A stretch of 64,000 nucleotides of DNA. Origin: CBFHOS01 sp965657645. GTDB lineage: Bacteria > Pseudomonadota > Alphaproteobacteria > Puniceispirillales > Puniceispirillaceae. The notes beneath the pieces were generated by a model, which was given only the letters and a program-made list of their open reading frames with translations, had not been told where the DNA came from and ran no database searches. Below, piece by piece: positions 17,696 through 26,831 of this stretch; position 1 is the first letter of the stretch; the number at the start of each line of letters is the position of its first letter. The translations under genes and the position numbers were made by a program. The stretch is from positions 62,001 to 126,000 of the forward strand of contig CBFHOS010000002.1 of the NCBI GenBank assembly GCA_965657645.1, written 5' to 3'.

Positions 17696-18373
17696 CTATC
17701 GTATCGCCCAATCGATAGGGGCGATGTTGTGGCTATGCAAATAGTCATTGGCTCTGGAAAACGGCTTTGTTCCAAAGAACCCTTTATGCGCCGATAGCGG
17801 CGATGGGTGCGGGGTTTCTATAACCAGATGCTTGCTACGGTCGATATGCGCGCCCTTTTCTTGGGCTTTGCGGCCCCAAAGGATAAAGACAAGATGCACG
17901 CGGTTCTGTGTTAGCTGGGTGATCGCGGCATCGGTAAAACGCTCCCACCCCCGATTGCTATGCGAACCGGCATTGCCATCCTCAACCGTTAGACAGGCAT
18001 TGAGCAACAGCACACCTTGGCCCGCCCACGCCGCCAGATTACCATGGTTAGGTCGGGCAATGCCAAGATCACTCTCCAGCTCGGTATATATGTTGCGCAG
18101 GGATGGAGGGATCGCGATTGATGGCGCAACAGAAAAGCTCAACCCCTCGGCTTGGCCGGGCCCGTGATAGGGATCCTGCCCCAGAATGACCAGTTTGGTT
18201 TTGGCGAATGGGGTTTGGTTAAAGGCGGCAAAAACCGTTTGCGCAGGGGGGTAAATCTGGGCCCTGGCATTGGCTCGATCGGCCAGAAACGTGACCAGCT
18301 CGGTCATGTAACCTTGGGTAAATTCACTGCTCAATTGTGCCCGCCAACCGGCTTCGGTCAGATATTCAAACAT
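17696..18373 (-). CDS. ung: Uracil-DNA glycosylase
   Basis: Removes uracil from DNA as the first step of base-excision repair. 225 aa, family 1 length. The catalytic water-activating motif is VILGQDPYHGPGQAEGLSFSV, the FILWGRKAQEKG segment forms the uracil pocket and ETPHPSPLSAHKGFFG is the minor-groove intercalation loop containing the catalytic His. The C-terminus DWAIR is family-typical. It is convergent with the MFS gene. Confidence 0.96.
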   Translation of the reverse strand: MFEYLTEAGWRAQLSSEFTQGYMTELVTFLADRANARAQIYPPAQTVFAAFNQTPFAKTKLVILGQDPYHGPGQAEGLSFSVAPSIAIPPSLRNIYTELESDLGIARPNHGNLAAWAGQGVLLLNACLTVEDGNAGSHSNRGWERFTDAAITQLTQNRVHLVFILWGRKAQEKGAHIDRSKHLVIETPHPSPLSAHKGFFGTKPFSRANDYLHSHNIAPIDWAIR

Positions 18374-18398
18374 CGTACAATCTCAATATTGGTTTCCA

Positions 18399-19529
18399 TC
18401 AGCTACCAACAGTAACGACAATATTGCCGATATGCTTTTTGTCGATAAAGGCTTGCTGGGCGGAATGAAGCTCGGTGAGGTCAAATTGGGCGGCGAGGAC
18501 CGGCTTTATCTCGCCGCGTTCGATATAGCCAACAAGATCAGCAAAGACCCCCGGCGGCACGATGGTCGCGCCGGTAAACGTCAGATCACGCAGATAGAAA
18601 GTGCGTAGGTCAAAATCCACCATCGGCCCGGCAATCGCCCCGGCGCACGTGTATCGCCCACCGCGCTCTAGCACGCCAATCAAATCCGGCCATAGGTCAC
18701 CGCCTACCACATCGGCAATGACGCTAACGCTATGGCGGCCGATGGCTTTCATCAGGGCGGCGGCCAGATCACCAGAACCATCCCTAGAAGGTGGCGCGAT
18801 AATGGCCGTTGGTGACAAGATATCATGGTCCGCCAAGGCCGGAATTTTAGCCGCCGAGGTCATCGCGATGGTTTTGGCCCCGCGCCGATTTGCTAGTTGG
18901 ATTAGGGCGGAACCAACGCCGCCAGATGCGCCCGGAATTAACACAGTATCGCCAGCACCAACATTGGCCCGGTTGAGCATGTTTTCGGCCGTCACAAAGG
19001 CGGTTGCGAAAGTCGCCAGTTCGGCATTACCAAGATCGCTCTCGACGGCGTGTACATTATGCTGGTTGATAGCGGTATATTCGGCAAAGCCACCATCACA
19101 TTCCGACCCGTAATAACCGCATTTCTCGCGGATCATCGGATTATCCCAATCACGAAGCCATGTATCGATTAGCACGCGCTTGCCAATGAGGGTGTTATCC
19201 GCCCCCGGTCCAGCGGCGACAACAATACCCGCCACATCGGCGCCCTGAATGCGGGGAAAGGTGATCGCGGTCCCGCCCCATGCGGCGTCATCATCATCGG
19301 CTTCATCCAGTTTTGAGCCGGTGGTGTTTTTCGAGACACTTTTAGAATACCAAGCGGTGCGGGTGTTGATGTCAGTGTTATTGAGGCCGCAGGCCAGCAC
19401 CTTGACCAATAATTCACCTTCGCCAATCTCTGGCACCGGCCAATCTGTGTGATAGGTTAGCTGGTCCATATCGCCGTGCCCATGAAGAACAAAGGCCCGC
19501 ATAATTGTCGGCAGGGATGAATGGCTCAT
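18399..19529 (-). CDS. Zinc-type alcohol dehydrogenase/quinone oxidoreductase family protein
   Basis: MDR-superfamily oxidoreductase of 376 aa. The GroES-like domain starts MRAFVLHGHGDMDQL and includes GELLVKVLACGLNNTDINTR; the Rossmann domain has the dinucleotide motif IPGASGGVGSALIQLA. The conserved HE zinc pair of true alcohol dehydrogenases is not evident (position occupied by QGADVAG), so it is closer to the quinone-oxidoreductase or acryloyl-CoA-reductase-like branches. NADPH-dependent reduction of an enone or acyl substrate is plausible but unproven. Confidence 0.83.
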   Translation of the reverse strand: MSHSSLPTIMRAFVLHGHGDMDQLTYHTDWPVPEIGEGELLVKVLACGLNNTDINTRTAWYSKSVSKNTTGSKLDEADDDDAAWGGTAITFPRIQGADVAGIVVAAGPGADNTLIGKRVLIDTWLRDWDNPMIREKCGYYGSECDGGFAEYTAINQHNVHAVESDLGNAELATFATAFVTAENMLNRANVGAGDTVLIPGASGGVGSALIQLANRRGAKTIAMTSAAKIPALADHDILSPTAIIAPPSRDGSGDLAAALMKAIGRHSVSVIADVVGGDLWPDLIGVLERGGRYTCAGAIAGPMVDFDLRTFYLRDLTFTGATIVPPGVFADLVGYIERGEIKPVLAAQFDLTELHSAQQAFIDKKHIGNIVVTVGS

Positions 19530-19566
19530 CGCGGTGATCTCTCTTTTAATCGCGTGGCTAATTAAT

Positions 19567-19622
19567 TACAGGGCCAGTAAATACAGGGCCAGTAAATACG
19601 GGGCCAGTAAATACGGGGCCAG
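19567..19622. repeat. 15-bp tandem array, about 3.7 copies
   Basis: Unit GGGCCAGTAAATACR repeated at 19571, 19586, 19601 and 19616, with only an A/G change between units. It lies in the spacer between the divergent dehydrogenase and ABC-F genes, outside any supported coding frame. Near-identity suggests recent slippage expansion. Confidence 0.9.
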
Positions 19623-19752
19623 CATGACATTGGCGGTGCTGGTGTCGTTTTGGCTGGCGGTAAAATCCTGCTGATTTGATATTTCCCGATAATTGACCGC
19701 AAAACAAGCGAGGTCAATTGACATTTGAGCCAAATCTGGGCACTTCTTCGCC

Positions 19753-21678
19753 ATGTTAAAGATACAGAACATTTCCTTTGCGATTGACGGCAAGCCGCTT
19801 TTTGAGGATGCCTCTGCGGTTATCCCCACTGGCCACAAGGTCGGCATTGTTGGGCGCAATGGTACCGGCAAGACCAGCCTCTTTCGGATGATCAGGGGTG
19901 AGTGGGCGCTGGATTCAGGCTCTATCGAAATTCCGGCACGGTTTCGTATTGGCGGTGTCGATCAAGAGGCGCCTGCCTCTGACATATCATTATTGGACAC
20001 TGTGCTTGCGGCCGATGAAGAACGTCATGCGTTGATGCAAGAGGCCGAGAGTGCGACCGATCCGATGCGTATTGCGGAAATCCAGATCAGGTTGGTGGAT
20101 ATTGACGCGCATTCGGCCGAGGCCCGCGCCTCTATCATCCTATCTGGCTTGGGCTTTGATCAGGCGGCCCAGCGGCGCCCATGCCATGAATTCTCTGGTG
20201 GCTGGCGTATGCGGGTGGCGTTGGCGGCGGTGCTGTTCTCCCAGCCAGATCTGCTATTGCTCGATGAGCCCACCAACTATCTTGATCTTGAAGGCACGGT
20301 CTGGCTTGAGGGGTTTCTCGCCAAATATAACCGGACCGTTCTGGTGATTTCGCACGACCGTGAATTGCTGAATAAATCAGTTACCGGCATTTTGCATTTG
20401 AACGATCTAAAGCTTGGTTATTACACCGGCACTTATGATCAATTTGATACAGAACGCCGCTTGCGGTTGGAACAGATGCAGGCGGTCAAGCGCAAGCAGG
20501 ATGCCCAGCGCGCCCATATCCAGAGCTTTGTCGACCGGTTTCGCTATAAAGCAACAAAGGCACGCCAAGCCCAATCACGGTTGAAACAGCTGGCTAAGAT
20601 GCAGCCGATTGCGGCCTTGTCGGAAAATGCCGTGGCGCCGTTTTCCTTTCCCGGACCGGACCCCCTGCCGCCGCCACTATTGACCATCGAGAATGGTTCG
20701 GTGGGTTATGATGGGGTGCCAATCCTTAAATCGCTGAACCTGCGCCTTGATGCGGATGACCGGATTGCACTTTTGGGGGCGAATGGCGAGGGTAAATCGA
20801 CCTTGTCAAAGCTGATCGCCAAGCGAATGCAGACGATGAGTGGTGAAATGCGGACCGCGAACAAATTGCGGGTTGGCTTTTTTGCCCAGCATCAGCTTGA
20901 TGAACTGGTCCCTGGCGAGACGCCCTACGATCACATGATGCGCCTTCGTCCGGATGAATTGCCAACGAAAATTCGGGCACGGCTTGGCGCGGCGGGCATT
21001 GGTGCCGACATCGTCGAAAATCCGGTGGAGCGCCTTTCAGGTGGGCAAAAGGCGCGTCTGTTAATGGCGATGGCGTCGATCGATGCGCCGCATATTCTGA
21101 TCCTTGACGAGCCGACAAACCATTTGGATATCGAGAGCCGTGAGGCCTTGGTGCATGCGCTCAATGATTATCCGGGGGCGATTATTCTGGTCAGCCATGA
21201 CCCGCATCTGGTCGAAATGGTGGCGGATCGTCTGTGGATTGTGCGAAACGGCGCGGTTGAAGTCTTTGATGGCGACATGGATGATTACAAGCGTCTGTTA
21301 TTGTCCCAGCGCGGCAGTGCCAGCAAGGCCGACCGGTCTGATCATGGGAATGATAATAATGGCCTTAGTGGTGGGGCGGGGCAATCGCCTAGCAACGCCG
21401 AGGCACCAAAGCCACGTGCATTATCGGGCAAAGACCGCCGCCGTAATACCAGCCATTTGCGCTCGGCACTCACGAAAGCGGAAAAACAGATCGCTAGTTT
21501 GGAAGACGAAAAACAGAAATTGGAGCAGGAGATGGCCGCGCCAGATTTCTACCATGCCGCGAATAGCACGAGGGCCGCCGCCGCCGGCAAACGGCTTGGC
21601 GACATTGGTGAAGAATTGGCATTGGCAGAAGAAAATTGGTTAATGGCACAGAGTGATTTAGAGGCGGCGAACAATTAA
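19753..21678 (+). CDS. ABC-F family ATPase (Uup/YheS-like)
   Basis: Soluble duplicated ABC protein of 641 aa without membrane domain. First cassette: Walker A GRNGTGKTS, signature FSGGWRMRVALA, Walker B LLLLDEPTNYLD; inter-domain linker about residues 240-310, rich in Arg/Lys (RFRYKATKARQAQSRLKQL); second cassette: GANGEGKST, LSGGQKARLLMA, LILDEPTNHLD. A charged linker and C-terminal coiled coil (about 555-641, ALTKAEKQIASLEDEKQKLE) follow, as in Uup/YheS proteins. Likely acts at the ribosome or on DNA structures; exact role is not predictable. Confidence 0.93.
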   Translation: MLKIQNISFAIDGKPLFEDASAVIPTGHKVGIVGRNGTGKTSLFRMIRGEWALDSGSIEIPARFRIGGVDQEAPASDISLLDTVLAADEERHALMQEAESATDPMRIAEIQIRLVDIDAHSAEARASIILSGLGFDQAAQRRPCHEFSGGWRMRVALAAVLFSQPDLLLLDEPTNYLDLEGTVWLEGFLAKYNRTVLVISHDRELLNKSVTGILHLNDLKLGYYTGTYDQFDTERRLRLEQMQAVKRKQDAQRAHIQSFVDRFRYKATKARQAQSRLKQLAKMQPIAALSENAVAPFSFPGPDPLPPPLLTIENGSVGYDGVPILKSLNLRLDADDRIALLGANGEGKSTLSKLIAKRMQTMSGEMRTANKLRVGFFAQHQLDELVPGETPYDHMMRLRPDELPTKIRARLGAAGIGADIVENPVERLSGGQKARLLMAMASIDAPHILILDEPTNHLDIESREALVHALNDYPGAIILVSHDPHLVEMVADRLWIVRNGAVEVFDGDMDDYKRLLLSQRGSASKADRSDHGNDNNGLSGGAGQSPSNAEAPKPRALSGKDRRRNTSHLRSALTKAEKQIASLEDEKQKLEQEMAAPDFYHAANSTRAAAAGKRLGDIGEELALAEENWLMAQSDLEAANN

Positions 21679-21954
21679 CGGCTCGATCTTGCGCCAAAAT
21701 ATCCCTAATTCAATCGGCCAATGAGAAAAAAACATAATATTTATACAATAAGATTTGATAGCAAAAATCGATACATGACCGCCAATTTAGGCGTCATATC
21801 TCATGCAAACTAGGATTTTTGGCATGTTTATGTCTTCGTGCATATTCCGGCGCGTGCGCATAAATAAAAAGATGCCAGCACTGTTCTTTTTTCTGGCACT
21901 CAATCGTTACTGCGCTCATCATTATAAGGTCAGATGCTGTGAGAGGGCCTGGAA
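21679..21954. other. AT-rich intergenic region with two hairpins upstream of the VOC gene
   Basis: No gene seen. Two inverted repeats are visible: TGACCGCC/GGCGTCA around an AATTTA loop (about 21776-21795) and TGCCAG (21873-21878) with CTGGCA (21893-21898). Neither is followed by a clear T tract in the plus direction except partially, so their role (leader structure, operator or weak terminator) is open. Confidence 0.35.
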
Positions 21955-22308
21955 ATGAAGGCGCACCATAAGATTGATTACGTCGAGTTTCCCTCGGCTG
22001 ATTTAGAAAAAACGAAGGCGTTTTTTTCTAAGGCCTTCGGCTGGCAATTTGAAGATTTTGGCCCAGAATATACGAGTTTCGGCGATGAAGGGCTTTATGG
22101 TGGGTTTTATAAAGCCGATAGCGCCAGCAAGCCCGCCAACGGTGCTGCGCTCGTTGTGCTGTTCAGTGACGATCTCGAGGCAAGCCAACGCGCGGTAGAA
22201 AATGCCGGCGGCGTAATCGTGACTGAGAGTTTTGATTTCCCCGGTGGCCGACGGTTTCATTTCACCGAGCCGATGAGTAATGAATTTGCGGTCTGGAGCG
22301 AAGCCTGA
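21955..22308 (+). CDS. VOC (glyoxalase/bleomycin-resistance) family protein
   Basis: Single-domain VOC protein of 117 aa. It begins HKIDYVEFPSADLEKTKAFFSKAFGW, the classical first beta-alpha-beta-beta-beta module with a potential metal His/Glu pair, and ends with FPGGRRFHFTEPMSNEFAVWSE, the equivalent second module. Members are usually dimeric and metal-dependent, but the reaction here cannot be assigned. AGAGGG upstream supports the ATG. Confidence 0.85.
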   Translation: MKAHHKIDYVEFPSADLEKTKAFFSKAFGWQFEDFGPEYTSFGDEGLYGGFYKADSASKPANGAALVVLFSDDLEASQRAVENAGGVIVTESFDFPGGRRFHFTEPMSNEFAVWSEA

Positions 22309-22542
22309 CTAATTTTGGTCAATGGTGCGCAAAGCCGCGTAAAATACGCCTCTCAGTACATCTCTAAAAATTGATATTAAATCAGCTGATCGCTAGTTTA
22401 GAGGCAGTCTAATCTTGCCGATTTTGCTTTCATAAAATTGACAATAAGTATAATTTTTTGGGCGTTAACAATCCCTGAAGAACACTTTCGTTCAATAGAT
22501 ATACAAATTGTTCAAATTTTTTCGACAATTAAGGTAACCGGC

Positions 22543-22830
22543 ATGACGGCAAATGTTAAGGTCTACGCTCAAATTCTCCGTACAGCGCGAGACCTTGAGG
22601 CCGGACTGGGTGTAACAAAGTTGAGTAACCCTGAGCGGCTTACGCTCATTTCCATTTCTGAGGTATCAGAACGGAGTGGCAACGGTGCTAGCCTTGACGA
22701 TATTCTGAGCAATGTTGAGTTGGCAGATATGCCTCCAGCGACTTTTTACCGGTCGCTAAAGTCGCTCCAGCGTAAGGGATTAATAAAGCATTTGGGCAGC
22801 AAACGCTCGGGGCTTTACGAGCTTGGTTAA
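22543..22830 (+). CDS. Small winged-helix regulator-like protein
   Basis: 95-aa protein. The C-terminal half (MPPATFYRSLKSLQRKGLIKHLGSKRSGLYEL) looks like a recognition helix and wing of a MarR/PadR-type winged helix, with the preceding LTLISISEVSERSG helix. The start at 22543 has AAGG at good spacing; an in-frame TTG at 22438 would add 35 poorly conserved-looking residues and is not favoured. No effector domain. Target unknown; it lies between a VOC gene and a large membrane protein gene, both on the same strand. Confidence 0.6.
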   Translation: MTANVKVYAQILRTARDLEAGLGVTKLSNPERLTLISISEVSERSGNGASLDDILSNVELADMPPATFYRSLKSLQRKGLIKHLGSKRSGLYELG

Positions 22831-22927
22831 GGCGTGAATACTTGGTGATGGCTTAAATACAGTCTAGGCTATTGTGGTCAGCCAACAACCGTGCAACCAT
22901 TTGCCGGTCAACCATTTTGAGTCGTTC

Positions 22928-24310
22928 ATGTCATTGAAGAGTGCAGATCCTCGAAAGTATCCAGATCCGAACTCACCGCCAGATTATGCCTCCTCTTATT
23001 ATTTCATTCTAAGACGCCTATTGTTGTGCCTGTCATGGCTGGCGGCCAGCGTTGGTATCGTGCTGGGCGAGCGTGCCGCGTGGCTGACCGAGATTGGTGT
23101 AGCCAGTTTTGGCCTGTTTGTTTTGCTTACCTTGCCGCGCTTGCGCTGGGATAGTTTGGCCATCCTTGGCATGCTGGGTGTTGTCGCATTCTTGCTATTG
23201 CCCGGAATACCGACGAGCGCCGATCTGCTACGGGGCGGGGCGCATATTCTCATATTTGCCGCGTTATTGCCGACAATGGCACTAGTGCGCGCGACCGCTA
23301 TGACGATGCCGTCGGTGCATATGACCCAACAGAGGCTGGCGTTATTACCGGCCCATGCTGCGGCGAGTGGCCTCCAGATTGCCGGTCATATTTTTGGCGG
23401 TATCATTAATACGGGGGCGTTTGCGTTATTATCGGCGGCGGTGCCAGCGGATAGTGATTTGGCCAAGCGGCGGATCGCGGCAGAGGCAGCCATCAGAGGC
23501 ATGGTTAGTTCGGCGGCATGGTCGCCATTCTTTGTTGCCTTTGCCATCGGGCAGAATTTCGTAGCACCACATTATGCATGGATTGCGATTGGGCTTGGCG
23601 TGGTCTCAGCAAGCCTGTTCTCACTCGGATCATTATTGTTCCTTGATCGTGGCTTTCGCTTTGCCAAGCTGGCGATTGCTCTTGCTTGTATGGGGCCGGT
23701 CGCCCTGCGCTTGCTATTAACTCTGGCGGCTGTATTGGCGGCGGCTTTGATCTTTAACTTAACGGCGCTCTCGGCTGTGGTGATAGTCATGCCGGTGCTG
23801 GTTGTCATCCAGATGGGCCGCCACCGGCATCACATCCGCACGATTATTCACGACACCAGAACGGCGTTGGATCAAACTGGTGATGATATTGTGATTATCA
23901 CGAGCGCCATGTTCGTAGCCTTTTTCGCCATTCAAACGGATGGCATTGGACAAATTGTCGCGCTTTTCTATGTCGGGGTGATCCCCGGATGGTTTGCCCT
24001 CATTGCGATGCCGGTTTTAATGATGATGGCATCGGTTGTTGGCATTCATCCGGTGATTACCAGCACCGCATTGTTCGCGGTGTTTAGTGGCGGTGGTGCG
24101 GATGTGCATCCGGCCTTATTGGTGCAATCACATCTCATTGGGTGGGGCGCTGGAACGATGAGTTCGGTGGCGTCTCTGTCGGTCATTTCCTGTGCCAGCC
24201 TCTATAATGTACCCGCGCGTCAACTCGCCCTTGGTACCAATTTGGGTGCGGGTTTCGGCTATGCTATCTGCGGCGGCGGTTTGCTGGCGGTGGTTAACGC
24301 GTTTCTCTAG
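22928..24310 (+). CDS. Polytopic inner-membrane protein, possible ion-transporter-superfamily permease
   Basis: 460-aa protein, not recognised at family level. After a 30-residue hydrophilic N-terminus it shows about twelve hydrophobic segments. The organisation, with two related halves each containing a Gly/Ala/Ser-rich break (IAGHIFGGIINTGAFALLSAA and SGGGADVHPALLVQSHLIGWGAGTMSSV), recalls DctM/ArsB/TTT-type permeases whose re-entrant loops bind anions, but this is an impression. GTG 22874 is an alternative start. No binding-protein gene is next to it. Confidence 0.6.
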   Translation: MSLKSADPRKYPDPNSPPDYASSYYFILRRLLLCLSWLAASVGIVLGERAAWLTEIGVASFGLFVLLTLPRLRWDSLAILGMLGVVAFLLLPGIPTSADLLRGGAHILIFAALLPTMALVRATAMTMPSVHMTQQRLALLPAHAAASGLQIAGHIFGGIINTGAFALLSAAVPADSDLAKRRIAAEAAIRGMVSSAAWSPFFVAFAIGQNFVAPHYAWIAIGLGVVSASLFSLGSLLFLDRGFRFAKLAIALACMGPVALRLLLTLAAVLAAALIFNLTALSAVVIVMPVLVVIQMGRHRHHIRTIIHDTRTALDQTGDDIVIITSAMFVAFFAIQTDGIGQIVALFYVGVIPGWFALIAMPVLMMMASVVGIHPVITSTALFAVFSGGGADVHPALLVQSHLIGWGAGTMSSVASLSVISCASLYNVPARQLALGTNLGAGFGYAICGGGLLAVVNAFL

Positions 24311-24413
24311 GCCAATTACCCGCAAATCTTCCCCATTTTGGTGCGAATTACTGTTGCGCAATTAGCTCTAAAATCGCAAAATGTTACCCTATTTATCCTA
24401 CATGGTGAAAATT

Positions 24414-25430
24414 ATGATCTTTCGGCAACTTTTTGACTCAGTCTCCTCCACCTATACCTATTTGCTAGCTAGCCGTGTTGGCGGTGAAGCGCTCTTGATT
24501 GACCCGGTTTTTGAAAAAACCGATCGCTATATCAAACTGCTTGCCGAGCTTGATTTGAAATTGGTCAAGGTCGTTGATACGCATGTGCACGCTGACCATG
24601 TGACGGCAATGGGGGCACTTCGTGACCAGACGAATTGTGTAACAGTGATGGGTGAACAATCGCCGGTCGATGTGGTTTCAATGCGTGTTACTGACGGTGA
24701 AAAGGTGACCATCGAGGGGCTCGCAATGACGGCGATGTATACCCCCGGCCATACCGATGATAGCTATTGTTTCGCAATGGATGATCGGGTCTTTACTGGC
24801 GATACGTTATTGATCCGTGGCACTGGCCGGACTGATTTTCAAAATGGTGATGCTGGGCGCCAATATGACTCGTTGTTCGGTAGTTTGTTGAAATTGCCAG
24901 AGAACACATTGGTATATCCGGCGCATGATTATAAGGGTGATAGTGTGTCCACATTGGCCGAGGAGCGGGCCCATAATCCCCGCCTTCAGGTGAGCTCGCG
25001 CAATGAATATATCGATCTGATGAATAACCTAAAGTTAGCCAATCCAAAAATGATGGATGTGGCGGTGCCGGAAAATATGAAGATGGGGATTAATCTTGAT
25101 CGCCAGCTTTCGGTAAAGGTTTTTACCCCGGAAGAAATCATCGTTAACGGGGCGGATGATTTGCTGCTGGTTGATTTGCGCGAGGATTCAGAACGGATGA
25201 AAACCGGCGTAATTCCCGGCTCTATTCACGCGCCCTATAGCCAGCTTGACCGGCATTTGCCAATGCTGTCTGCGGCGCGTTATGAGGCGTTGGTATTCTA
25301 TTGCGCGGTTGGCGAGCGCTCTACCATGGCGGTGGCGATTGCCAGCGAGAGCGGTGTAAAACAATGCGCCCATATACCGGGCGGCTTTTCCGCGTGGACC
25401 AAGGCTGGAGGTGCATCCGTTCGGGTGTAA
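24414..25430 (+). CDS. Persulfide dioxygenase fused to rhodanese
   Basis: 338-aa two-domain protein of sulfide/persulfide oxidation. Residues 1-235 form a metallo-beta-lactamase domain of the ETHE1 type: DTHVHADHVTAMG, YTPGHTDDSY, FTGDTLLIRGTGRTDFQ and VYPAHDYKG. Residues about 245-335 form a rhodanese domain with DLREDSER, GVIPGSIHAPYS and active-site FYCAVGERS, Cys followed by a family-like loop. The fusion (PRF type) couples glutathione persulfide oxidation to sulfite with sulfur transfer. ATG 24414 is chosen for GGTGA just upstream; ATGs at 24402 and 24381 are in frame. Confidence 0.87.
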   Translation: MIFRQLFDSVSSTYTYLLASRVGGEALLIDPVFEKTDRYIKLLAELDLKLVKVVDTHVHADHVTAMGALRDQTNCVTVMGEQSPVDVVSMRVTDGEKVTIEGLAMTAMYTPGHTDDSYCFAMDDRVFTGDTLLIRGTGRTDFQNGDAGRQYDSLFGSLLKLPENTLVYPAHDYKGDSVSTLAEERAHNPRLQVSSRNEYIDLMNNLKLANPKMMDVAVPENMKMGINLDRQLSVKVFTPEEIIVNGADDLLLVDLREDSERMKTGVIPGSIHAPYSQLDRHLPMLSAARYEALVFYCAVGERSTMAVAIASESGVKQCAHIPGGFSAWTKAGGASVRV

Positions 25431-25505
25431 TGCGCCGCCCAAATAATGCGCGTCACTAAAATGCGCAGAACTATCATGCGCGTAACTATAATGCGCGTAA
25501 CGGGC
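25430..25505. repeat. 15-bp tandem array, about five copies, upstream of dadA
   Basis: ATGCGC recurs at 25430, 25446, 25461, 25476 and 25491 within a unit close to ATGCGCGTAACTATA. The first spacing is 16, the rest 15. The array begins on the stop codon of the persulfide dioxygenase gene and ends 18 bases before the dadA start. Because the unit is a multiple of three, four of the ATGs share one frame, creating a short upstream frame that enters dadA out of register. Confidence 0.88.
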
Positions 25506-25522
25506 GAAGAGAGACGGGTGCT

Positions 25523-26803
25523 ATGGCGAAATCTATCATCGTGGTTGGGGGCGGCATTGTGGGCGTTTGTAATGCCTTGGCATTGCAACAGGCCGGCCAT
25601 CAGGTAACCTTGATTGATAGGCGCCAACCCGGACGCGAAACCTCTTTTGGTAATGCCGGTGTTCTATCCGAATCATCGGTGGTGGTGCTGAACAATCCGA
25701 ATTTGCTCAAGAGCTTGCCAAAACTGTTGCTAAAAGGCTCCAAAGGCTTGCGCTATTCACCGCTATTTGTGCTGAAACGTCTTGGATGGTTTATCCGGTT
25801 TCTGGCGAAATCGACGGCAAAGAGAACCTATCATTCTGCCGTTGCGTTGCGGGCGCTACAGCTAGTGTCACTTGATCAGCACAAATCATGGATTAAACAG
25901 GCAGGGGTTGGTCATTTGCTGCGCCATGCCGGTTGGCTAAAGGTGTTTCGGACCGAGGCGGCGTTTGAAACCTATGCCCGCGAAATGGCGGTAATGGAAC
26001 AGGTTGGGGTCAAATTCACAACATATGAGCAAAGCCAATTGCGCCAGCTGGAACCGGGTCTGAAACCAATCTATTGCCGCGCTGTCTTGATGGATGAAAC
26101 CTGCGGTGTTTCTAGCCCGGCTGATCTGACTGATGCTTATTTAGAGATGTTTGTGGCAGCTGGCGGCGTTGATTGCCGCGGCGATGTCACCGGCCTATCC
26201 ACGCATGATTCCGGTGATTCTGGTGGTTCTGGTGATTCTGGCAAAGGCTGGCGGGTGCGCTTGGCGGATGGCTCGGTTCATGATGCTGATGATGTGGTGA
26301 TCGCGGCGGGGGCATGGTCGGCCGAGGTGGCGGGTTGGCTTGGCTATGATATTCCGATGGCGTGGGAACGTGGTTATCACATGCATCTAGAGCCGGGTGA
26401 TGGTCCCTCGCTAGGCCGCGCGGTGCATGACGTTGACGCTGGTTTTGTGGTCGTCCCGATGCAGGACAAAGTCCGCGTTACCACCGGTATCGAGCTGGTT
26501 GATCGCGACGCGCCAAAGAATTTTACCCAGATCAATGACGCCATTGCCGATGCCAGAACGGCGCATGATATGAAACAGCCAATGGATGATGAACCATGGA
26601 TGGGGCGCCGCCCGACATTGATCGATAGTTTGCCGATCATTGGTGCCGCCCCGCGTCATGACGGGCTATGGTTTAATTTTGGGCATCAACATATCGGCCT
26701 GTCGATGGGGCCGGGATCGGCGCTGGCGATTACCGCGATGATTGCCAAAACACCGCCGCCCTTTGACGTGAGCCCCTTTGCCGCCAGCCGCTTTACGCTA
26801 TAG
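25523..26803 (+). CDS. dadA: D-amino-acid dehydrogenase (FAD-dependent, DadA-like)
   Basis: 426-aa flavoprotein of the DadA/DAO family, oxidising D-amino acids at the membrane surface to oxo-acids and ammonia with electrons passed to the respiratory chain. The FAD motif is VVGGGIVGVCNALALQQAGHQVTLIDR at the start, with RETSFGNAGVLSESSV, VVIAAGAWSAEVAGWLGYDIPM and a C-terminal GHQHIGLSMGPGSALAI. A nine-base tandem repeat at 26207-26242 inserts GDSGGSGDSG-like residues at about 230-241, just before the second FAD-contact strand. Gene symbol by resemblance; related amine dehydrogenases cannot be ruled out. Confidence 0.85.
   Translation: MAKSIIVVGGGIVGVCNALALQQAGHQVTLIDRRQPGRETSFGNAGVLSESSVVVLNNPNLLKSLPKLLLKGSKGLRYSPLFVLKRLGWFIRFLAKSTAKRTYHSAVALRALQLVSLDQHKSWIKQAGVGHLLRHAGWLKVFRTEAAFETYAREMAVMEQVGVKFTTYEQSQLRQLEPGLKPIYCRAVLMDETCGVSSPADLTDAYLEMFVAAGGVDCRGDVTGLSTHDSGDSGGSGDSGKGWRVRLADGSVHDADDVVIAAGAWSAEVAGWLGYDIPMAWERGYHMHLEPGDGPSLGRAVHDVDAGFVVVPMQDKVRVTTGIELVDRDAPKNFTQINDAIADARTAHDMKQPMDDEPWMGRRPTLIDSLPIIGAAPRHDGLWFNFGHQHIGLSMGPGSALAITAMIAKTPPPFDVSPFAASRFTL
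26207..26242 (+). repeat. 9-bp tandem array inside the dadA-like gene
   Basis: Four units, GATTCCGGT, GATTCTGGT, GGTTCTGGT, GATTCTGGC, encode alternating Asp/Gly-Ser-Gly residues. The frame is preserved. Likely a surface loop expanded by slippage. Confidence 0.9.
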
Positions 26804-26831
26804 CCGTTCCCGATCACTCAATTGCGCTGGG

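Noticed and set aside
19566..19871. Minus-strand frame ending YLLALYLLAL
   Set aside because: Its end is the 15-bp array and its start overlaps the ABC-F gene; no independent support.
22438..22542. N-terminal extension of the winged-helix gene from a TTG
   Set aside because: AT-rich, no ribosome site, while ATG 22543 has a good one.
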